Positions 34,616 to 38,941 of a stretch of 38,941 nt of DNA are shown here, in pieces. Source of the DNA: a bacterium (GTDB taxonomy: Bacteria; Verrucomicrobiota; Verrucomicrobiia; Opitutales; Opitutaceae); the NCBI GenBank assembly GCA_021782105.1, contig JAJXVO010000005.1:1-38941 (forward strand), read 5' to 3'. Within the stretch, counting starts at the first letter, position 1. Each line of letters opens with the position of its first letter. A program made the position numbers and the translations under genes. The notes below the pieces were generated by a model. It was not told where the DNA came from, did no database searches, and saw nothing but the letters and a program-made list of their open reading frames with translations.

Positions 34616-35098
34616 TTACTGGCTGGCCCTGAGCGCGTCGTCGACGGCGGCCAGGTGCTTCTTCCAGGCAATCCAAGCCTGGGGTTTGGTGGCGCGATCG
34701 TTGAGGCGCCGCAGCGCCTCCTCCCGCTGGGCCGTGAGCACATCGCGGAACGCGAACGAGTCGCCGGAGTCGGCCGGGAGAGACGGAGGCATTTCCTCGG
34801 GTGCGGGAAGGGGGGCCGACACCGGAGCGGGCGCCACGGAGACGTGTACGGTCGGGGCAGCAATGGGCGCGGGAGCCGGCTTCCGCCGCCTGCGGCGTCG
34901 AGGGGATCCCTCGACTTCACGGATAGCGGCACGAACGGCTTGGGCAAAGTCGGCGACTTCGGAGTAGCCGTAGTGAGCCGGGAGTCGGCTGAGCTCGGAG
35001 ACGAGCCCGGCCTGCACCTCCTCGTTCAACCGGGCCAGCTGTTCGCGGGCCTTCCTGAGTTCCACCACCAGAGCCTCAATCGAAATTGCGTGCGACAT
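34616..35098 (-). CDS. Hypothetical coiled-coil protein with a basic patch
   Basis: 160 residues from the ATG at 35098 (MSHAISIEALVVELRKAREQ), with AAGAGAG a little upstream; I do not recognise the family. It has three parts: an N-terminal helical, coiled-coil-like region (about 5-65, LVVELRKAREQLARLNEEVQ); a basic patch with seven or so consecutive Arg/Lys (SPRRRRRRKPAP) followed by a Pro/Ala-rich flexible linker (about 75-110); and a C-terminal helical part (FRDVLTAQREEALRRLNDRA, WIAWKKHLAAVDDALRA). There is no signal peptide or membrane segment. The helix plus Arg-rich plus Pro/Ala layout recalls nucleoid-associated or nucleic-acid-binding proteins, but that is only a resemblance. It is divergent from the DUF3883 gene. 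Confidence 0.6.
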   Translation of the reverse strand: MSHAISIEALVVELRKAREQLARLNEEVQAGLVSELSRLPAHYGYSEVADFAQAVRAAIREVEGSPRRRRRRKPAPAPIAAPTVHVSVAPAPVSAPLPAPEEMPPSLPADSGDSFAFRDVLTAQREEALRRLNDRATKPQAWIAWKKHLAAVDDALRASQ

Positions 35099-35337
35099 AG
35101 TGCGCTCTCTTGCCAATCACACCGACCAGCCCGGTCGAGCCATTTCGTGAAGGATTGCGAAAAATCGGGACTCCTGCGGCGTGGCTCCCATCCGAACGCG
35201 GACTGCTCAGACTTGGCGAAGAACGGTCGCAGCTTTGAAGGCGGACCTGCATCGGCGCGGGCGTGTTTCCACAAGCGACTGCCGGGCAGATTTTTGAGCC
35301 TGACAACCCGATGTTTTTCACGCCAGCCTGGCGAATC

Positions 35338-36210
35338 ATGGCAACCGGTGAAGCATGGTCCGAAGCCGAAGTGCGCGCGACCGTGAGCGATTACATGCAG
35401 ATGCTCCAGCAGGAGCTGAAGGGCCAGGCCTACAGCAAGACGACCCACCGACGCGCGTTGACGCAAGGGCTGGATGGCCGCTCGGACGCATCCATCGAGC
35501 TTAAGCATCAGAACATCAGCGCCGTGCTTCAGGAGCTGGGGTGGCAATGGATTTCCGGATACAAACCGCGGGGCAATTACCAGCTGCTGCTGGCGCGCGA
35601 GGTTTCCGCTTGGCTTCGCGCTCATTCGGAATTCGAGGAAACCATGAGGCAGGCGGTTGACGCCTCCGCAGTCGCTCCGGGCCACATCGATTTTGGCGAT
35701 TTCATCGAGCGTCATCCCAGATTCAACGCCAGCTACGGCCGGACGCCTTCGGTGCTCGAGACTGCCGCTGCCGCGGATTGGACGGCCGGGCTGCGGCGCG
35801 ACTATCTCGCCCGCGAAGCACGGAATTCAGCCCTCGGTCGCGCGGGCGAGGAACTGGCCCTGCGCTTCGAGCGGGAACGTCTCTCGCGGCTCGGGCACGA
35901 ACGCCTTGCCGGCAAGGTGGAGCATGTTGCGCACACGCAAGGCGACGGGCTGGGCTTCGACATCCTCTCGTTCGAACCGGACGGACGCGAGCGTTTCATC
36001 GAGGTCAAGACGACCGCGTTTGCGAAGGAGACCCCGTTTTTCGCCAGTTCCAGCGAGGTCGAATTTGCCCGGATCAACGCAGCCGGCTACCACCTCTACC
36101 GTCTCTTTCGTTTCAAGCGTGATCCGAAGTGTTTCATCCTCGACGGTGTTCTGGAAACCCATTGCGCCTTGGATCCCGTCAGTTTCCGGTGCTCGTTCCG
36201 CGCAAGCTGA
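35338..36210 (+). CDS. DUF3883 (PD-(D/E)XK nuclease-like) protein
   Basis: 290 residues from the ATG at 35338 (MATGEAWSEAEVRATVSDYM); starts at 35311 (ATG) and 35263 (GTG) are also in frame. The N-terminal part (about 8-130) is a helical domain found with such proteins (VSDYMQMLQQELKGQAYSKT..., ELKHQNISAVLQELG, WISGYKPRGNYQ). The C-terminal part is a DUF3883 domain: GRAGEELALRFERERL, GLGFDILSFEPDGRERFIEV-K with Asp208, Glu222 and Lys224 in the D...ExK arrangement of restriction-type nucleases, then EVEFARINAAGYHLYRLFRF. DUF3883 domains are common in defence and DNA-repair proteins, but this gene stands alone without a helicase or methylase beside it. A strong hairpin follows it at 36275-36309. 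Confidence 0.8.
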   Translation: MATGEAWSEAEVRATVSDYMQMLQQELKGQAYSKTTHRRALTQGLDGRSDASIELKHQNISAVLQELGWQWISGYKPRGNYQLLLAREVSAWLRAHSEFEETMRQAVDASAVAPGHIDFGDFIERHPRFNASYGRTPSVLETAAAADWTAGLRRDYLAREARNSALGRAGEELALRFERERLSRLGHERLAGKVEHVAHTQGDGLGFDILSFEPDGRERFIEVKTTAFAKETPFFASSSEVEFARINAAGYHLYRLFRFKRDPKCFILDGVLETHCALDPVSFRCSFRAS

Positions 36211-36274
36211 CCCCAACCTTGCGCTGCGGACGATCCTGCCCAGTGGCCGCGCAGCGTGTCGCTCATCCCGGACC

Positions 36275-36309
36275 CCACCGCCCGCCCACGACGCGTCGGC
36301 GGGCGGTGG
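36275..36309. terminator. Strong bidirectional terminator-like hairpin
   Basis: CCACCGCCCGCC (36275-36286) pairs perfectly with GGCGGGCGGTGG (36298-36309), a 12-bp GC-rich stem around an 11-base loop. It sits in the 121-bp gap between the convergent DUF3883 and YbaK-like genes. No T-run follows on either strand; position and stem strength support a terminator. Confidence 0.6.
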
Positions 36310-36331
36310 AAACGATACGCGGGTGTTGGCG

Positions 36332-36796
36332 TCAGGTCGTCACGAAATCCAGGAGCACGGGCTTCACCAGGGCGGCAAAGTCCTCGAAGCGCATCTTGAT
36401 CACCTCGCGGTGGGTGCCGGCGTTGAAGGCGATCTCCTGCTCCTCGGTCAGGCTTCCGGCGACGTAGGTGGTCATGCCATACAGGTAACCGAACGGTGGC
36501 ATGGCTCCGAGTTCGCAGTCCGGGAAGGCGCTCCTGAATTCGTCCTCGGTCGCGAGCCTGACGTGGGGTTTCTCGAGCAGTTCGCAAAGGTCCAACATCA
36601 CCAGCCTGCGCGTGGCTGGCAGTACGACCATCGCGAGCGCTCCGTCGATCTTGACGATGACTGTCTTCGCAAAATCGCGGCCGGAGACATGGGAGAGTTC
36701 AGCGATCTCCTGAGCCGTGAAGGCCGGAGAGTGCTGGATGCTGATGTACTTCACGCCGCGACGATCCAGAAATTCCTTAAGCAGTTTCGCCGCCAT
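36332..36796 (-). CDS. YbaK/EbsC-family aminoacyl-tRNA deacylase
   Basis: A 154-residue single-domain protein of the YbaK/ProX family, which hydrolyse wrongly charged aminoacyl-tRNAs in trans. The start at 36796 (MAAKLLKEFLDRRGVKYISI) is fixed by one of the few strong Shine-Dalgarno sequences in the window (AAGGAGG, five bases upstream). Family features: YISIQHSPAFTAQEIAELSH, VSGRDFAKTVIVKIDG with the catalytic Lys44, LVMLDLCELLEKPHVRLAT, and GAMPPFGYLYGMTTYVAGSL, the substrate-pocket loop. Length is normal for stand-alone members. It is cytoplasmic. It converges on the DUF3883 gene across a strong hairpin. Which mischarged tRNA it edits cannot be told. Confidence 0.9.
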   Translation of the reverse strand: MAAKLLKEFLDRRGVKYISIQHSPAFTAQEIAELSHVSGRDFAKTVIVKIDGALAMVVLPATRRLVMLDLCELLEKPHVRLATEDEFRSAFPDCELGAMPPFGYLYGMTTYVAGSLTEEQEIAFNAGTHREVIKMRFEDFAALVKPVLLDFVTT

Positions 36797-37303
36797 AAAT
36801 CCTCCTTCGTTGTTTGCCCTGTAGTGCGTCCGTTGAACGATGCGGCGCGCACCTCTGCGGCACGCCCATCGGCTTCGCCGTCAGACTATCGCGGGCGGCC
36901 AGCGCGGTCACGGCCAAAGCGCGAGCTCGCGGAGGAATTCGTCCGCGGGCGACCCTGGATTAAGGGACCACGTCCGAGGGCAGGGGGCTGGCGGCCACGT
37001 GAGCCACGCGATGGATTTGGGCTTCATCGGAAACACGGATCGCCTTGCGAGAGGTCCAGTGTCGAAATCGGACCGAGGTCCAGGGGACCGGGTCATCGCC
37101 GAAGATCGCGCCGAGGGCGGCGCGGCTAGCGGCTGATTTCGCCGGCACTCAACGTCGACCGAGAAGGGCCGGGTCACGAGGATATGGGATTGCCAGCATC
37201 TTGACCCACGTACGAATTCTACCTTGCGCGTGCCCCAGCTTCGCGCCGCTCGCCACCAGCCAATCCAGCTCTGTGAACCCAAACCGTCCGCGGATTCCAG
37301 CCC
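36797..37303. other. Intergenic region between the YbaK-like and GH62 genes (no gene seen)
   Basis: About 500 bp. Open frames on both strands are low in plausible protein character and lack ribosome-binding sites; the long antisense frame through the GH62 gene continues into it but looks spurious. It holds the YbaK-like gene's SD and presumably both promoters. I see no repeat or operator. Confidence 0.4.
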
Positions 37304-38941
37304 ATGACCTTGCCAGCCCTCCCGATTACGTCCGCTTGGAAACGTTTCCTGCCAGCCCTCACCCTCGTTGTTTCGATGGCCGCGGTCCCGGTAGCCAGTG
37401 CAGCCCCGACGCCTCCTTTCCAGGAGCCTCTTGCGTGGACCACCTCCGGCCCGCTCATCGCGCCGATCTCGGATGCAAACCACAACCTGGTCTCCATCAA
37501 GGATCCCTCGGTCGTGCAGTACGGCGGTTTCTGGCATGTGTTTGCCACCGTGGCAAACACGGCCGGCCAGTGGAACATGGTGTATCTGGAATTCCCCACT
37601 TGGTCGCAGGCCGGCAGTGCGAAGCAGGTCTACCTCGACACGGCGAACCCTTCGCTCGCCGGCTATCACTGCGCGCCCCAGGTGTTTTATTTCACGCCCC
37701 AGAAAAAGTGGTATCTGATCTACCAGTCGCCGCAGCCGACCTACTCCACGGCGGACGATCTCTCCAAGCCGGAAACCTGGACTGCGCCCCAAAACTTCTT
37801 TCCGAGCAAACCCGCCGGCGCGCCCGCCAACTGGATCGATTTTTGGGTGATCTGCGACGACGCCAACGCCTACCTCTTCTTCTCGGGCGACGACGGCTGC
37901 TGGTACCGAAGTCAGACGACCCTCGCCGATTTTCCCAACGGGTTCAGCAATCCGGTGGTCGTCATGCAGACGGCGTCCAAATTCGACCTCTTCGAGGCGA
38001 GCTGCGTCTATCACATCAAGGGACAGAGCGAATACCTCGCGATCATCGAATGCATCGGCTCGACCGGGCGCCGCTATTTCAAGTCCTTCCTGGCGGACAG
38101 TCTCGGCGGCACCTGGACGCCGTACCACGCCAGCGAGAGCGATCCCTTCGCGGGTCGCGCCAACCTCAGTTTCAACCCCCTTGGCTCTCCTCCGTGGAGC
38201 AACGACATCAGCCACGGCGAACTGGTGCGCGACGGTTATGACCAGACGCTCACGATCGATCCGGCCGGCACCCAGTTCCTGTATCAGGGCATGGACCCGT
38301 CGACCCCGTCAGGGACGTCGTATTCGCAGCTGCCTTACCGGCTCGCGCTTCTGAGTCAGAGCGGCTCGGGCGGCTCTGGGGTCGATCCGACTCAGACGAA
38401 TTTTCCCGTGCTCCCCAACTCTTTCGTGGACATTTCGACCCGCTGCTATGTGGGCACAGGCAGTTCGATTGGCGTTGCGGGCTTCATCCTCAAGAATACC
38501 TCCGTCGTCCTCGTGCGGGCGAGCGGCCCCTCGCTCGGGGCGCTGGGCGTCGCCAACACGATCGCGAAGCCGCAGCTCACGATCAACAACGCGGCGGGCA
38601 CGCCGATCCTCGAGAACGTGGGCTGGCAGTCTGGCATGACCTATCTCAGCGGCACGAAGCCGGACGACGCCACGGGTAACTACAAGGACGCCTACGGGAT
38701 CGATGCCGTGAGCAAGGCAGTCTACGCTTTTCCCTTCACCTCGCCCGACGACTCGGCGATCGCGGTCCAGCTGCCGGCCGGGCTCTACACCGCGGAGGTC
38801 AAGGGCGCGGACGGCGGCACCGGCAACGCGATTGTGGAGGTGTATCTGTACAGCCCGAATGGAACACTCGCCCCGGAAAATCAATTTTCCGCGATCTCGA
38901 CGCGCTGCTATGTCGGAACCGGAGATTCCGCGGCGACCGTG
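37304..38941 (+). CDS. Secreted GH62 alpha-L-arabinofuranosidase with C-terminal repeats, 3'-truncated by window
   Basis: 546 codons are present and the gene continues past the right edge. The ATG at 37304 gives a charged start and signal segment (FLPALTLVVSMAAVPVASAA). Residues about 45-355 match GH62: SIKDPSVVQYGGFWHVFAT (catalytic-base Asp), WNMVYLEFPTWSQAGSAKQV, CAPQVFYFTPQKKWYLIYQS, NWIDFWVICDDANAYLFFSG (second Asp) and FDLFEASCVYHIKG (acid Glu). GH62 enzymes cut arabinose side chains from arabinoxylan. After a Gly/Ser linker come repeat domains of the kind seen in the GH51-like protein: one at about 371-520 (ISTRCYVGTGSSIGVAGF, RASGPSLGALGV) and the start of a second at about 525. They are probably surface- or substrate-binding modules. 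Confidence 0.9.
   Translation, partial: MTLPALPITSAWKRFLPALTLVVSMAAVPVASAAPTPPFQEPLAWTTSGPLIAPISDANHNLVSIKDPSVVQYGGFWHVFATVANTAGQWNMVYLEFPTWSQAGSAKQVYLDTANPSLAGYHCAPQVFYFTPQKKWYLIYQSPQPTYSTADDLSKPETWTAPQNFFPSKPAGAPANWIDFWVICDDANAYLFFSGDDGCWYRSQTTLADFPNGFSNPVVVMQTASKFDLFEASCVYHIKGQSEYLAIIECIGSTGRRYFKSFLADSLGGTWTPYHASESDPFAGRANLSFNPLGSPPWSNDISHGELVRDGYDQTLTIDPAGTQFLYQGMDPSTPSGTSYSQLPYRLALLSQSGSGGSGVDPTQTNFPVLPNSFVDISTRCYVGTGSSIGVAGFILKNTSVVLVRASGPSLGALGVANTIAKPQLTINNAAGTPILENVGWQSGMTYLSGTKPDDATGNYKDAYGIDAVSKAVYAFPFTSPDDSAIAVQLPAGLYTAEVKGADGGTGNAIVEVYLYSPNGTLAPENQFSAISTRCYVGTGDSAATV

Noticed and set aside
36908-38215. A 435-codon leftward frame over the GH62 gene
   Set aside because: The opposite strand carries the unmistakable GH62 catalytic motifs; the leftward translation is Arg/Gly-rich without recognisable features.
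1-38941. CRISPR array, insertion sequence or integrase
   Set aside because: No regularly spaced identical repeats, transposase or recombinase motifs were seen on either strand.

Overview
The window is GC-rich, densely coded chromosomal DNA that looks like a member of the Opitutaceae or close relatives (phylum Verrucomicrobiota). The clues are extracellular arabinoxylan-type glycosidases ending in a C-terminal repeat (GTG...GF..RGxGPTLA...DPTLTLY) that I associate with Opitutaceae, verrucomicrobial-looking LacI and SGNH proteins, and very few strong Shine-Dalgarno sites. This assignment is an inference from protein style; no marker gene is present.

Left part (1-8.2 kb). A leftward metal(loid)-efflux operon runs arsR - DUF318/ArsP-type permease - tolC-like outer-membrane channel - periplasmic adaptor (cut by the window edge). 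Two matching inverted repeats, TTTCG-N8-CGAAA, lie before arsR and on the permease start codon. Rightward of it are cydA and cydB (cytochrome bd-type quinol oxidase, ATGA overlap). A small DUF134 protein meets cydB tail to tail, and a DUF89 protein is divergent from DUF134. A badly decayed MFS transporter pseudogene follows.

Middle (8.2-17.5 kb). Here are a solo CHAD-domain protein, an intact MFS transporter, a secreted GH51-like arabinofuranosidase with its upstream LacI-type regulator, a tRNA-Leu(UAA) whose encoded CCA is fused to a 38-bp palindrome, an NAD-dependent epimerase/dehydratase and a secreted CE2-like SGNH esterase. With the GH62 gene at the right edge this suggests a plant-polysaccharide (arabinoxylan) lifestyle. 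The gap between the MFS and GH51-like genes holds a heptad-periodic repeat with two opposed arms.

Signalling block (17.5-32.5 kb). About 15 kb is devoted to five sensor histidine kinases. Four of them plus a 97-residue Cys/His-rich protein form one tightly overlapping rightward cassette (every junction shares bases). The first kinase has Cys in place of the phospho-accepting His of its H-box although its ATPase and receiver domains look complete. The second is a 1516-residue MASE1/PAS/GAF hybrid, the third a short soluble kinase, the fourth a REC-PAS-PAS-kinase-REC hybrid. A fifth, 1611-residue kinase converges on the cassette and its C-terminal half resembles the second. No DNA-binding response regulator is encoded beside them, so the output is not visible here. 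This is the most unusual part of the window.

Right part (32.7-38.9 kb). It holds a spermidine-synthase-like methyltransferase-fold protein, a secreted TlpA-type thioredoxin, an unrecognised coiled-coil/basic protein, an isolated DUF3883 (PD-(D/E)XK-like) protein, a YbaK-family deacylase behind a strong SD, and the 5' part of a secreted GH62 arabinofuranosidase. No CRISPR array, insertion sequence, integrase, rRNA or riboswitch was recognised.
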